Below, piece by piece: positions 45,419 through 54,553 of a DNA stretch of 64,000 bases. Position numbers and translations under genes: made by a program. How positions within the stretch are numbered: the stretch's first letter is position 1; the number at the start of each line of letters is the position of its first letter. The notes under the pieces were generated by a model. That model made no database searches. It was not told the origin of the DNA and saw nothing but the letters and a program-made list of their open reading frames with translations. The DNA comes from a bacterium (GTDB lineage: Bacteria; Zhuqueibacterota; QNDG01; JAGLOF01), in assembly GCA_016934955.1 (NCBI GenBank), contig JAFGRY010000004.1, forward strand, positions 62,001 to 126,000, given 5' to 3'.

Positions 45419-48400
45419 ATGAACAAGAATACAGCCCGGCACAAGGAAGAGCTGAATCTGGACGCCCAGATCACCCAGTTGATACGATACCTGGAATCGA
45501 TCAGCTGGAGTTCACACAAAACCACCCCCGCGTTCAATCCAGATGATATCGATCTCCGGTTCAGGCCGGTCTTTGACACCATCAATGCGCTGAAAACGGA
45601 TTTCGAGAACATACTCGCTGAATCGGAAAAAGCCTGGGATGCCATCGAAACCCAGAATACATTCAACAAGCTGAGAGCCGAAATCTGGAAAATCGCCTCT
45701 GAAAAAGACATAGACCAGGACACGCTGGTACAGAGCCTGCTCAATAAAGTGGGACCGGAATTCAAGGTCAGCAGAGCATGCTATAACGAATTTGTCGACA
45801 CAAATTCCGATCATTCCGATCTTGTCTGCGTCATCGAGTGGTGCGATGAAAACGTTTCCCCCTCTCTGGGAACGAGAATACCCGCATTTCTGATCAATCT
45901 TTTCAAGACCAAGGATGTATTTCACTTTACCGTTGATTCCGCCGCCGCCATGGTCCCGAAAGTATTCAGGCCGACAGCGCGGGCGATGATCAAATCCCTT
46001 ACCATTCCGCTGAATCTGCAATCATGGGCCATACTGCCCTTCATCGTCAATGACCAGGTGATCGGGTGGTTTACATTCGATATATGCCGGGATAACCCCC
46101 ATAATCCCGAGATGTCCGATACAATCAAGGAAATCATCGGGGAGATGGTGGAGATCGTGAGAAGAAATCTCGAATACCGGGCCGCCTCCGACGCCCTGAA
46201 AAGAGCGCATAATGAACTTGAATCCAGAGTCGAAGAACGAACCGCTCAGCTGGCGGAATCCAATAAAAAACTGATCAGGGAAATAGAAGTCAGAAAGCAC
46301 ACGGAAGCGGTGCTTCAGGAGAGTGAAGAGAAATACAGGACCCTGTTCAATACGATCGCCGACCCCGTGTACATTTTCGAGAAGGAATCCCTGCGGTTTC
46401 TGGCCTGTAATGCTGCTTTCCTGCGGGTCTACGGCTACACCGAGGAAGACCTCGGGCTGATGCTTCCCTATGATTTTCATCCTCTGGAGGAACTGGATCT
46501 GGTGAGAAGCAGAATTCATACGCGAAACCGAGACAACCCGAATCAGTACACGCATATCACCAGGGGCGGTGACCGCCTGTCCGTGGAAATAATCACTGAT
46601 GAAACCGTTTATCAGGGGAAACCCGCGTGGGTCAGCATCATCCGGGACATTACCGCGAGAAAGCAGGCCGAAGACAGGATCAGGGAATCCTACCGGTCAT
46701 TGCAGACCATGATCGAGGCCATGCCGTTTGCCATCATGATCGTTGACCGCAGTAAAAAAATTCAGCAGGTCAACGAAGCCGCGCTCACCCTGATAGGATG
46801 TGAACGGGATGACCTGATACACCGCACCTGCTATGAGACGTTCTGCCCGGAGGGACGGGTCTGTCCCGTGCTGGATCAAGCCGGGAAACTGGACCATATG
46901 GAGACAATGCTCATCAGCAGCTCCGGGACGGCGATACCGGTGCTGAAGAGTGTAACGCCGGTCACCATTCGGGGAGAAGAGCTGCTTCTTGAAACGTGCA
47001 TCGATATTACCGAGATTCATGAGGCGAAAAAGTCGATGCTGCAGGCCAGAAAGGCGGCTGAACAGGCGAACCGGCTGAAGACGAGATTTCTTGCCAATGT
47101 CTCTCATGAAATCAGAACACCGCTCAATGCAATTATCGGCTTTGCCGAGATCATCAGAAACAGCAGTGATGCCGAGCGGATGCGGGCGCATGCCGATATT
47201 ATGCTGAAAGAGTCGGAGACACTGCTTTTTCTGATCAATTCACTTCTGGATCACGCCAGGATAGAAGCCGGGAAACTGGTGATCGAACCGCGCGTGTTCG
47301 CGGTTCGGCGGCTCATCGATCAGATACGGGCGATCTGTGAACCTGAATGCAGGAAAAAAGATCTCGACATTATCATCGACGTGTCGGATCGGGTGCCTGA
47401 ATATATACTTTCGGATGAAATGCGGCTCAAGCAGATACTGGTCAACCTCACCGGCAACAGCATAAAATTTACCGAGAAGGGCGGCATTACCGTCCGTGTC
47501 TTTACGGGCGGTGAAACCGGCAAGGATCTGCTTCATTTTTCGGTCTCGGACACGGGTATCGGCATCCCGGCCGAGGAACAGGCGCTTATTTTTGAAAGTT
47601 TTACCCAGGGTGACGGCGATACGACCCGCAAATACGGAGGTGCCGGCCTGGGGGTGACCATTGCCAAAGAACTGGTGGAGCTCATGGGCGGGAGTATCGC
47701 GGTGGAGAGCGCTCCCGGTGAAGGCAGCACCTTCAGTTTCCATATACCTCTGTCCGAACCCGGGACCCTGTCCGGTTCCCGAACATCCTTCGTGCAGTCC
47801 GAAGCGGATGCGGCGCCGGCGCTTGGATTGAGGAGCGGGGTGCGTATTCTCGTCGCCGAGGATTATCCCGCCAATCAGGAGATACTGCGACAGTATTTCT
47901 CGGACACGGACTGTACCCTCACGTTCGCGGGAACCGGTAGAGAGGCCGTCGAAGCCGCCGCAGCGGAGCAGTATGACTGGATCCTGCTCGATATTCAGAT
48001 GCCGGAACTTGACGGATATGACACGGCCCGCCGGCTTCGGTCCCTGAACGGCCATTACCGGCACGTGCCCATCATTGGATTGACGGCCTATGCCGATACG
48101 GAATCGAAGGACCGCTGCCTCGCGTCCGGTATGGATGACGTGCTTGTCAAGCCGGTACGGAAACGGGTGCTGTTCTCGCTGCTCAACAGAATCGCCGCTG
48201 AGGGGGCGTCCGGCAGGCATGCCGTTCACCCGGCGCCGTCCGCAGAGACGGCCGCGGACAGAGAACCGCCTCTGGACGTCGGTGTCTGTCTTGAAGAATT
48301 CGGCACTCTGCGGAATCTGCATGATGTCGTCAGCAGCTTCATCGCATCACTTTCCCGTCAGCTGCCTGCCATGGCCTCGGCCCTGGCCAGGAACGATTTC

Positions 48401-48616
48401 GAAAGAATCGCCCGGGAAGCGCATGCAATCAAAGGCGGTGCAGCTGCTCTCGAGGCGCTGCCGGTCATGCGTGCGGCGCACCGGCTCGAGACAGCGGCCA
48501 AGACCGCTCCGGCTGCCTGTGAAGCGCTGCTGCGTACGCTTGAATACGCCGTTGACGACCTCACCCTGTTCAGCGTCCGGATCCTGAATCAGCGATCGGA
48601 AGCCGATCAGGCATGA
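45419..48616 (+). CDS. Hybrid histidine kinase (GAF-PAS-PAS-HK-REC-Hpt)
   Basis: 1065 residues. A GAF-like N-terminal region (about 90-255: AILPFIVNDQVIGWFTFDIC), coiled coil, PAS1 (about 310-420: YRTLFNTIADPVYIF), PAS2 (about 425-545) with a Cys cluster CYETFCPEGRVCP, kinase helix H563 (ANVSHEIRTPLNAIIGF), ATPase (LKQILVNLTGNSIKF, GAGLGVTIAKELVELMGG), receiver D858 and Hpt H1002 (EAHAIKGGAAAL). Soluble, complete phosphorelay in one chain. The second ATPase glycine box reads GAGLGVTIAK, a mild variant. GGAGAAAGG upstream. No cognate output gene is obvious nearby. Confidence 0.92.
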   Translation: MNKNTARHKEELNLDAQITQLIRYLESISWSSHKTTPAFNPDDIDLRFRPVFDTINALKTDFENILAESEKAWDAIETQNTFNKLRAEIWKIASEKDIDQDTLVQSLLNKVGPEFKVSRACYNEFVDTNSDHSDLVCVIEWCDENVSPSLGTRIPAFLINLFKTKDVFHFTVDSAAAMVPKVFRPTARAMIKSLTIPLNLQSWAILPFIVNDQVIGWFTFDICRDNPHNPEMSDTIKEIIGEMVEIVRRNLEYRAASDALKRAHNELESRVEERTAQLAESNKKLIREIEVRKHTEAVLQESEEKYRTLFNTIADPVYIFEKESLRFLACNAAFLRVYGYTEEDLGLMLPYDFHPLEELDLVRSRIHTRNRDNPNQYTHITRGGDRLSVEIITDETVYQGKPAWVSIIRDITARKQAEDRIRESYRSLQTMIEAMPFAIMIVDRSKKIQQVNEAALTLIGCERDDLIHRTCYETFCPEGRVCPVLDQAGKLDHMETMLISSSGTAIPVLKSVTPVTIRGEELLLETCIDITEIHEAKKSMLQARKAAEQANRLKTRFLANVSHEIRTPLNAIIGFAEIIRNSSDAERMRAHADIMLKESETLLFLINSLLDHARIEAGKLVIEPRVFAVRRLIDQIRAICEPECRKKDLDIIIDVSDRVPEYILSDEMRLKQILVNLTGNSIKFTEKGGITVRVFTGGETGKDLLHFSVSDTGIGIPAEEQALIFESFTQGDGDTTRKYGGAGLGVTIAKELVELMGGSIAVESAPGEGSTFSFHIPLSEPGTLSGSRTSFVQSEADAAPALGLRSGVRILVAEDYPANQEILRQYFSDTDCTLTFAGTGREAVEAAAAEQYDWILLDIQMPELDGYDTARRLRSLNGHYRHVPIIGLTAYADTESKDRCLASGMDDVLVKPVRKRVLFSLLNRIAAEGASGRHAVHPAPSAETAADREPPLDVGVCLEEFGTLRNLHDVVSSFIASLSRQLPAMASALARNDFERIAREAHAIKGGAAALEALPVMRAAHRLETAAKTAPAACEALLRTLEYAVDDLTLFSVRILNQRSEADQA

Positions 48617-48635
48617 GGCGCCGACGGCCCGGGAA

Positions 48636-48668
48636 CCCTACTCCGCGGGAGCGGTTGTCACCGCAGGG
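48636..48668 (+). other. Short predicted three-way-junction RNA element
   Basis: CCCT (48636-48639) pairs with AGGG (48665-48668) and encloses two hairpins, CTCC/GGAG (48641-48651) and CGGT/ACCG (48652-48663, loop TGTC). It lies in the 80-bp gap between two kinase genes, about 30 nt before the second start. Stems are only 4 bp, so chance is a real possibility. Confidence 0.3.
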
Positions 48669-48696
48669 CAATACCACTCTGAGGCAGGATGCATAG

Positions 48697-51600
48697 ATGA
48701 ACAAGAAGTACAAAAAACTCTGGGAAATGACAGGTAACACTACCATTACCCTCAATAATCGCGAGTACGCCGTCGTTTTTAAACCGGAATGGGTGTATGC
48801 GTCACCCTCCGGTTCATGTTCCTACAGGGTGCAGTGCATCGACAATACGATATTCCTGGTAGAGATCGACGGCAGGGTGGAGCTGACGGATGCGATTGCC
48901 ATCAACCGGCTTTTCCGCCAGGTGGTTTCCGAGACAATCTATGGAGACGACCGGTTTGTCATTCTGAACAAGCTGCCCCGGATGACCAGTGTCAGTTCCG
49001 ATGCCCGGAACGAATTCATCGATTACTATCTTGAGAACAGCGACCGTATACTGCTCCTCTATTTCGGTATGAATCCCATCATGCGGTCGGTGGTGATATC
49101 GGGAATGAAAATATTCAGCCGTGAGCTGGATATCAGGGCAGCCCGCAGTATCGATGACGCGTTCGATATTATCGAGAAGTACCGTAAGTCGGTATCCTAC
49201 TTTCTGAAATCCAGCGAGACCATCACGGTTGCCGGCCGTGAGTATCCGGTCTATACCTGCGATCAGTGGCAGCGGGAATCCGCGGGCGGCCATTTCAGAA
49301 TGCAGATCAAGCAGATCGGCGCCGATATTTTTCTGCGCTCGTTCGTCGGCAGGAAAGGGAAAACCCCGGTCCCCGATATACTCGCCTTTTCTGATCAGAT
49401 TCTTCCGGAGTCCTGCTACCTGCTCGAAGATTTTACTTTTTACACTGCCATCGACCTGGGAACGAGAAATCAGTATATCCAGTGGCTTGCTTCGCAAAGA
49501 GGTCGTATCCATCTGGCGGTGATGATCGGTCTGAATCCGGCTATGCGGATCATGGCCCAGATGAATATCATTATTTCCGCCAAACTGACGAATGTTCGCG
49601 TCGCGGGTACGCTTGAAGAAGCACTGCAGCTGATTGAACAGCATCGCCTCAATACGCTCCCCGAACCCACTGAACAGGAGATAGACTTCCATGTAAGGGA
49701 GGTGATGGGAGTGCTGGGCCGTATGGACTGGCTGCGGGAGACCGACCAGGAACTGCCCGAACTTCCGCCCAACCACCCGTTCAGTGATCTCTATTCGATC
49801 GTGAAGCTGGTGCAGGATGATATCCGTCAGGTGTTCAGCCAGGAAAAGGAACAGCGGCGCCGGCTCGCCGAGAGCGAAGAAACCCTGAAAAAAGTTCAGC
49901 AGATGGCCCGCCTCGGCAGTTGGGAGGAAGACCTGCAGAAAGGGACTTTCGCCGCATCCGGGGAGCTCTACCGCATTTATGAATTGCCCGCTTCCGAACC
50001 GCTTGATTGGAGCCGCCTGCTGGCATCTGCGCATCCTGAAGACCGGGCCGGACTGGAGCGGCAGTACGAAACCGTGCGCGAACAGCATCGTGAACTGATG
50101 TTTGAATACCGGATCATTTCCGCGGCGGGCAGTACCAAATGGCTGTCACTCAATCTTCGCAGTGTGCCCGGGGATGATGGCCGGATTGCCAGAGTGGTGG
50201 GCGCCTGTCATGATATCACTGCGCGCAAGTCGGTGGAAGAGGAACTGATACGTCATCGGAACAGGCTGGAAGAACTTGTGAAGGAAAAGACGGAGTACCT
50301 GACCGCGGAAATCGAGAGGCGGCAGCAAAAAGAAATAGAACTGCAGGAAAGTGAAAAGCAATTCCGGGTGCTCGCGGAAACAGTGCCGGTCGCTCTCCTG
50401 ATCTGTCAGGGTACCCGGTGGGTGTATGCCAATCCAACGGTCTCGGAAATGTGGGGATATTCCGGTGAAGAGGTGCTTTCACTGGCTCCTGCGGATCTTT
50501 TTCATGCCGACAGCCGCTCTCTGATCCTGAAGATAACCGGGTCCGTGCCGGCTCCCGAGGCCGGGGTCGAGCAGCACGAGCTGCGGCTCGTCACAGCGGA
50601 CGGGCGGGAAAAATGGGTGTTTCTTTCGGCCGCGGCCACACAGTATCGGGGGGAGCCGGCTGGAATTATTTCTGTAATCGATATTACGAGAAGACGCCGC
50701 ACGGAGGAAGAACTGCGAAAACACCGGGAGAACCTCGAAGAGCTGATAGAAGAGCGCACCCGCGCTCTCATGAATGAAATCGCCGAAAGAAAAAGCGCTG
50801 AACAGGCCGCCGAAGCAGCGAACCGGGCGAAAAGTGAATTTCTGGCGAACGTAAGCCACGAAATACGGACACCCATGAACGGCGTGATCGGGATGACGAC
50901 GCTGCTGCTGAACACGGAGTTGACCCCGCAGCAGCAGCATTACCTCGATATCGTGAGAACGTCCGCCGACAGTCTGCTGAATCTCATCAACAGCATTCTC
51001 GATTTTTCAAAGATCGAGGCCGGCAAAAACGAAGTGGAAGAGGCGGACTTCAATCTCCAGGAGCTTATCACGTCCGTAACAGAGACGTTCGAGCCGGAAA
51101 TCCGGAACAAAGGACTGACCCTTTCGGTACATGCCGATCCCGATATGGAGCGGGAACTGTACGGTGATGCGTCCACGCTGCGCCGGATCGTCGTCAATCT
51201 CGTCAGCAATGCGGTGAAATTCACGGAACAGGGATCCATAACCATTGAACTGCAGCAGCACCGGAGCAGGGTTATCACCGGTGCCGGAGCCCGTGATCCT
51301 CATATTCTCGTTCGCATCGCCGTAAGGGACACCGGTTCAGGCATTCCTTCAGACAAACTGGAGAGCGTTTTTGAAAGTTTTCATCAGATTGACGGGTCGT
51401 ACACCCGTAATCATGGTGGAACCGGCCTCGGCCTGGCGATTGTAAAGCGGCTCGTTCAGCTGCTGAACGGCGTCGTCCGGGTTGAGAGCGAGCCGGAGAA
51501 AGGGTCGGTATTTTACGTTGACCTGCCGTTCAGGAAGGGAGGCGGTGCCACCGCCGGAGAAGCGGCGGTGAATCTGCTGCAGTATGCACCCGGCTGGGAG

Positions 51601-52305
51601 GGCACGGTCCTGATCGCCGAAGATGATGTGATCAACAGGGAAGTGACGACGTCGATATTCGAGCAGTGGGGGATCCCCTATCTCACTGCGGATAACGGTC
51701 AGGATACCATTGATATGGTGAAGAACAATGCCGTTTCACTTATCTTCATGGATATTCAAATGCCTGTCATGGACGGCATTACCGCCACAGCGGCGATTCG
51801 GAACATGGGTCCCGGCAAGAGAGACATTCCCATCATTGCCATGACCGCTCATGTGATGAAAGGAGATCGGGAACGCTGTCTGCAGGCCGGTATGGATGGA
51901 TACATACCGAAACCGATCGACATCAGAGCACTGTCCGATATCATTGCCCAATACGGGTATATCGGGCGCGGGCGTTCAGACCGGATGCTGCCGGTAAACA
52001 GAACAGCGGCTCTTGCGCGGTTCGGCGGGGACGACCGTATCTATACCCGCGTCATACAACTGTTTCACGATCATGCCGAGCACCATTTCGCTGCATTGCG
52101 CGATGCCGTTCAGGCGGGCGACAGCGCGGCGGTGATGGAGATCGCGCACACGATAAAATCACAGGCGGCCAATGTCGGGGCTGAACCGTTGCGCGATCTT
52201 GCGGCAAACATAGAGGCCCGGGCCGGGAACGGGGGTAAACGGCTACTGGCTTCCCTGGTGCGGGAGATGCGCACCGAGCTCGATCGTGTCATAAAAGCGT
52301 TGTAA
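48697..52305 (+). CDS. Hybrid histidine kinase with duplicated unknown N-terminal sensor domain
   Basis: 1202 residues. Residues about 8-155 and 165-312 are two copies of one domain: each opens with TxTxxxREYxV (NNREYAVVF, AGREYPVYT), has an early YRV/FRMQ strand and ends LNPxMR, then a helix (DDAFDIIEKY, EEALQLIEQH). STAS-like in outline, but I do not recognise the family. Then PAS1 (about 395-510), coiled coil, PAS2 (about 545-665), H721 ([17 protein letters not shown]), ATPase ([18 protein letters not shown]), receiver D1019 and Hpt H1151 (AHTIKSQAANVG, with Ser instead of Gly after Lys). Cytoplasmic. May be co-transcribed with the preceding kinase. Confidence 0.92.
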   Translation: MNKKYKKLWEMTGNTTITLNNREYAVVFKPEWVYASPSGSCSYRVQCIDNTIFLVEIDGRVELTDAIAINRLFRQVVSETIYGDDRFVILNKLPRMTSVSSDARNEFIDYYLENSDRILLLYFGMNPIMRSVVISGMKIFSRELDIRAARSIDDAFDIIEKYRKSVSYFLKSSETITVAGREYPVYTCDQWQRESAGGHFRMQIKQIGADIFLRSFVGRKGKTPVPDILAFSDQILPESCYLLEDFTFYTAIDLGTRNQYIQWLASQRGRIHLAVMIGLNPAMRIMAQMNIIISAKLTNVRVAGTLEEALQLIEQHRLNTLPEPTEQEIDFHVREVMGVLGRMDWLRETDQELPELPPNHPFSDLYSIVKLVQDDIRQVFSQEKEQRRRLAESEETLKKVQQMARLGSWEEDLQKGTFAASGELYRIYELPASEPLDWSRLLASAHPEDRAGLERQYETVREQHRELMFEYRIISAAGSTKWLSLNLRSVPGDDGRIARVVGACHDITARKSVEEELIRHRNRLEELVKEKTEYLTAEIERRQQKEIELQESEKQFRVLAETVPVALLICQGTRWVYANPTVSEMWGYSGEEVLSLAPADLFHADSRSLILKITGSVPAPEAGVEQHELRLVTADGREKWVFLSAAATQYRGEPAGIISVIDITRRRRTEEELRKHRENLEELIEERTRALMNEIAERKSAEQAAEAANRAKSEFLANVSHEIRTPMNGVIGMTTLLLNTELTPQQQHYLDIVRTSADSLLNLINSILDFSKIEAGKNEVEEADFNLQELITSVTETFEPEIRNKGLTLSVHADPDMERELYGDASTLRRIVVNLVSNAVKFTEQGSITIELQQHRSRVITGAGARDPHILVRIAVRDTGSGIPSDKLESVFESFHQIDGSYTRNHGGTGLGLAIVKRLVQLLNGVVRVESEPEKGSVFYVDLPFRKGGGATAGEAAVNLLQYAPGWEGTVLIAEDDVINREVTTSIFEQWGIPYLTADNGQDTIDMVKNNAVSLIFMDIQMPVMDGITATAAIRNMGPGKRDIPIIAMTAHVMKGDRERCLQAGMDGYIPKPIDIRALSDIIAQYGYIGRGRSDRMLPVNRTAALARFGGDDRIYTRVIQLFHDHAEHHFAALRDAVQAGDSAAVMEIAHTIKSQAANVGAEPLRDLAANIEARAGNGGKRLLASLVREMRTELDRVIKAL

Positions 52306-52357
52306 TTGGTGTCAATACTCTTTAAATTAAAAATTTTTACAGACGAAGGCTGGTGTC

Positions 52358-53347
52358 ATGAATCAATGTGGATTACGCTATTTAACCGCCGATGATGTTC
52401 ATCGGTGCATAACCATGCCTGAGGCCATTGCGGCTGTTCGAAAGGCGTTTATCGAACTTTACCGCGGGGAAGCCGATGCGCCTCTCAGGACCAAGATGTC
52501 CATCCCGGGGCGGGAGGGGAAGGCCCTCTTTATGCCGGTGTACCTTCCGGGAGCCTCTCTCCTGGCGGTCAAGGTAATAACGCTCTTCAGCGGGAATCCG
52601 GCCCGCGGCCTTCCTCTTGTCGATGCCCTGGTGATGGTATTTGACGGTGAGACCGGAAGACCGGCGGCGATTATGGACGGCGAGCACTTGACGGCGATGC
52701 GTACCGGCGCCGCAAGCGGAGTGGCAACCGATCTGCTGGCCCGTCCCGATGCCCGGATTCTGGCGGTGTTCGGCGCCGGCCCCCAGGCGCGGACCCAGGC
52801 GGCGGCTGTAGCCGCGGTGCGGCCCCTGGAAAAGATTCTCGTCTATGATCCGGACAGAGGCAAACTGCAGGAGTTCGCCCGCGAAACGGAAGCCATGCTG
52901 AAGGTGCCGGTAGTGGTGCTGACCGGCACCCGGGCCATTCGGGAGGCCGATATCGTCTGCACCGTGACCTCTTCGCCGGTCCCGGTATTTGAAGACAGTG
53001 ATATCCAGGCGGGCGTGCATATCAACGGGGTCGGTTCCTATACGCCCGAAACATCGGAGATTCCTCCTGCCACCGTAGCCAGGTCAACCATAGTGGTGGA
53101 TCAGCGCGAAGCGGCCCTGTCCGAAGCGGGCGATCTGCTCGAGCCGATCAGAAGAGGATTGATCACTCCCGAGGATATCAGGATCGAGATCGGTGCCGTG
53201 GCCGCGGGAGCGTCCAGGGGGCGGAGCGGCAGCGAGGAAGTGACGTTTTTCAAATCACTTGGAAACGCGGTCCAGGATGCCGCCGTAGCCGCGGTGGTGC
53301 TGAAAAACGCCGAAACCTTCGGCGTCGGCACCATGCTGCCCCGATAG
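52358..53347 (+). CDS. Ornithine cyclodeaminase / mu-crystallin family enzyme
   Basis: 329 residues. Substrate-binding region (APLRTKMSIPGREGKALFMP, LAVKVITLFSGNPARGLP, MDGEHLTAMRTGAASGVATD) and Rossmann fold VFGAGPQARTQAAAVAAV, with the late family motif NGVGSYTPETSEI. Members act on ornithine, alanine, proline or cyclic ketimines with NAD(P)H. The specific reaction cannot be read from sequence. The next gene, 16 bp on, is a drug/metabolite-type exporter, so substrate handling and export may be linked. Confidence 0.88.
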   Translation: MNQCGLRYLTADDVHRCITMPEAIAAVRKAFIELYRGEADAPLRTKMSIPGREGKALFMPVYLPGASLLAVKVITLFSGNPARGLPLVDALVMVFDGETGRPAAIMDGEHLTAMRTGAASGVATDLLARPDARILAVFGAGPQARTQAAAVAAVRPLEKILVYDPDRGKLQEFARETEAMLKVPVVVLTGTRAIREADIVCTVTSSPVPVFEDSDIQAGVHINGVGSYTPETSEIPPATVARSTIVVDQREAALSEAGDLLEPIRRGLITPEDIRIEIGAVAAGASRGRSGSEEVTFFKSLGNAVQDAAVAAVVLKNAETFGVGTMLPR

Positions 53348-53363
53348 CCGGAAGAGGAGCGTT

Positions 53364-54308
53364 ATGACATCGCGGGAACTCGATTTCAAAGCATCGCTTG
53401 TCACCATTCATCTGCCGCTGCTCCTCACGCAGCTGCTGTTTTCGACCATTCCGGTCTCGGCGAAACTGGCATTTCATTCATTCCTTCCGGAAACCGTCGT
53501 CTTTTTCAGGATAGCAGGGTCGGCGGCCCTTTTTCTGCTGCTCTTTGCGACCCGCTTTTACCAGCCGGTGCGTAACGGCCGCCATCTGTTTTCTTTCGCC
53601 GTCTTCGGATTTTTCGGTGTTGTCGGCAACCAGTATCTCTTCGTCAAAGGGGTCTCGTATACGAGCTCCATCAATGCCAGCATCCTTATCTCGACCATTC
53701 CGGTGTTCACGATCATCTTTGCCGTGCTGGGGAAAAAGGAACGTCTCACCATTTCCAAACTGGCGGGAATCCTTGTCGCCATGGCCGGGGCGGGCCTGCT
53801 CATCGGTTTTGAACAACTGGATTTCAGCGGACACATCAAGGGAAATCTGCTCATCCTCCTCAATTCATCCTGTTTTGCATTGTACCTTGTCATTTCCAAG
53901 CCGATGCTCAGGCACTATAAGCCATTCACCATCATGACCTATATGTATCTCTTCTCCACCCTGGAGGTGCTTCCGCTGACCATACGGCAGGTACTGCAGA
54001 CGGAATTCACGTCCATACCGCCGGCTGGATACGCACCGCTTGCCGTCATCGTTTTCCTGGGAACCTTTTTCCCCTACCTCATCAACAAGCTGATCCTGCA
54101 GAAAACGGAATCATCGGTGGTAGCGATCTATACATATGTACAGCCCGTTGTGGGGTCGCTGCTGGCGGTCCTTTTCCTGGGAGAAACACTGTCGGTCAAA
54201 ATCGTCATCGCGACTCTTTTTATTTTTACGGGGGTAACGCTTGTCAGTTTTCACCGGTACATTTCTCTGCCCAATCTCTTTCAGTTCAAATCGGGATTTC
54301 GCCCCTGA
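53364..54308 (+). CDS. EamA/DMT-family transporter
   Basis: 314 residues with about ten hydrophobic helices in two EamA halves (first about 10-145, second about 160-295, for example GNLLILLNSSCFALYLVISK and YVQPVVGSLLAVLFLGETL). The family exports amino acids and metabolites. GGAAGAGGAG precedes the ATG. Likely in one unit with the preceding cyclodeaminase-family gene. Substrate unknown. Confidence 0.88.
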   Translation: MTSRELDFKASLVTIHLPLLLTQLLFSTIPVSAKLAFHSFLPETVVFFRIAGSAALFLLLFATRFYQPVRNGRHLFSFAVFGFFGVVGNQYLFVKGVSYTSSINASILISTIPVFTIIFAVLGKKERLTISKLAGILVAMAGAGLLIGFEQLDFSGHIKGNLLILLNSSCFALYLVISKPMLRHYKPFTIMTYMYLFSTLEVLPLTIRQVLQTEFTSIPPAGYAPLAVIVFLGTFFPYLINKLILQKTESSVVAIYTYVQPVVGSLLAVLFLGETLSVKIVIATLFIFTGVTLVSFHRYISLPNLFQFKSGFRP

Positions 54309-54331
54309 CGACGGGGGCACATTTTTTTTGC

Positions 54332-54361
54332 TTGACTTGAATAGAGCTTGATGCGTATATT
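54332..54361 (+). promoter_or_regulatory. Sigma-70-type promoter of the homocysteine operon leader
   Basis: TTGACT at 54332-54337 and TATATT at 54356-54361 with an 18-bp spacer. The start of transcription should be near 54368, leaving a leader of about 185 nt before the first structural gene. Confidence 0.75.
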
Positions 54362-54394
54362 GACCCCACTGAATTTTTTAACAGCAACAAGTGT

Positions 54395-54487
54395 CTGGAT
54401 ACTGTTATGATACCCGTACGTGTACATATTCCTGCTGAGATGTTTATGGGCATGCCCTGTTCACATAGGGGATACGGGATCAGTCCA
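54395..54487 (+). promoter_or_regulatory. Structured leader RNA of the homocysteine operon
   Basis: A long imperfect hairpin: TGG, ACT, GAT and CCCGTA on the 5' side (54396-54418) pair with TACGGG, ATC, AGT and CCA (54473-54487), 15 bp with bulges on one side only. Inside, 54455-54460 pairs with 54465-54470 around TCAC. Downstream, 54429-54437 can pair with 54511-54518, and 54489-54499 can pair with the 3' arm of the terminator (54535-54543), so alternative folds exist. No known riboswitch core was found. Confidence 0.5.
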
Positions 54488-54490
54488 TAG
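54407..54490 (+). CDS. Putative Met-rich leader peptide (27 aa)
   Basis: An open frame ATG 54407 to TAG 54490 within the leader encodes 27 residues with the run MFMGMPC at positions 12-18, so three Met codons fall in five (54440-54454), followed by Cys. It precedes a terminator and a homocysteine/methionine precursor operon, the classic setting for ribosome-mediated attenuation. The SD is weak (GGA at 54397-54399). It may instead be a chance frame across a structured RNA. Confidence 0.45.
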   Translation: MIPVRVHIPAEMFMGMPCSHRGYGISP

Positions 54491-54518
54491 GCAGCTGCGC
54501 ACACTATACACAGAGGAA

Positions 54519-54551
54519 GGCCTGCGAATTATCCCGCAGGCCTTTTTTTTT
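54519..54551 (+). terminator. Terminator immediately before the COG2122 gene (attenuator)
   Basis: GGCCTGCG at 54519-54526 pairs perfectly with CGCAGGCC at 54535-54542, loop of 8, followed by nine T residues. The ATG of the next gene is only two bases further on, so this terminator must be overcome to express the operon, which implies regulated readthrough. The only SD-like sequence, AGAGG at 54512-54516, lies on the far side of the stem. Confidence 0.9.
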
Positions 54552-54553
54552 AT

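Noticed and set aside
54391-54438. Alternative Cys-containing leader frame from GTG 54391
   Set aside because: It has no SD, starts with GTG and is shorter; the ATG 54407 frame fits the operon function better.
54368-54551. Known riboswitches (TPP, SAM-I, SAH, lysine, cobalamin) or 6S RNA in the homocysteine leader
   Set aside because: CTGAGATG and ATACCC look TPP-like but are in the wrong order and the rest of the TPP core is missing. The SAM-I, SAH, lysine and cobalamin conserved cores are absent. The ends do not form the closing stem of 6S RNA, and the terminator abuts a gene.
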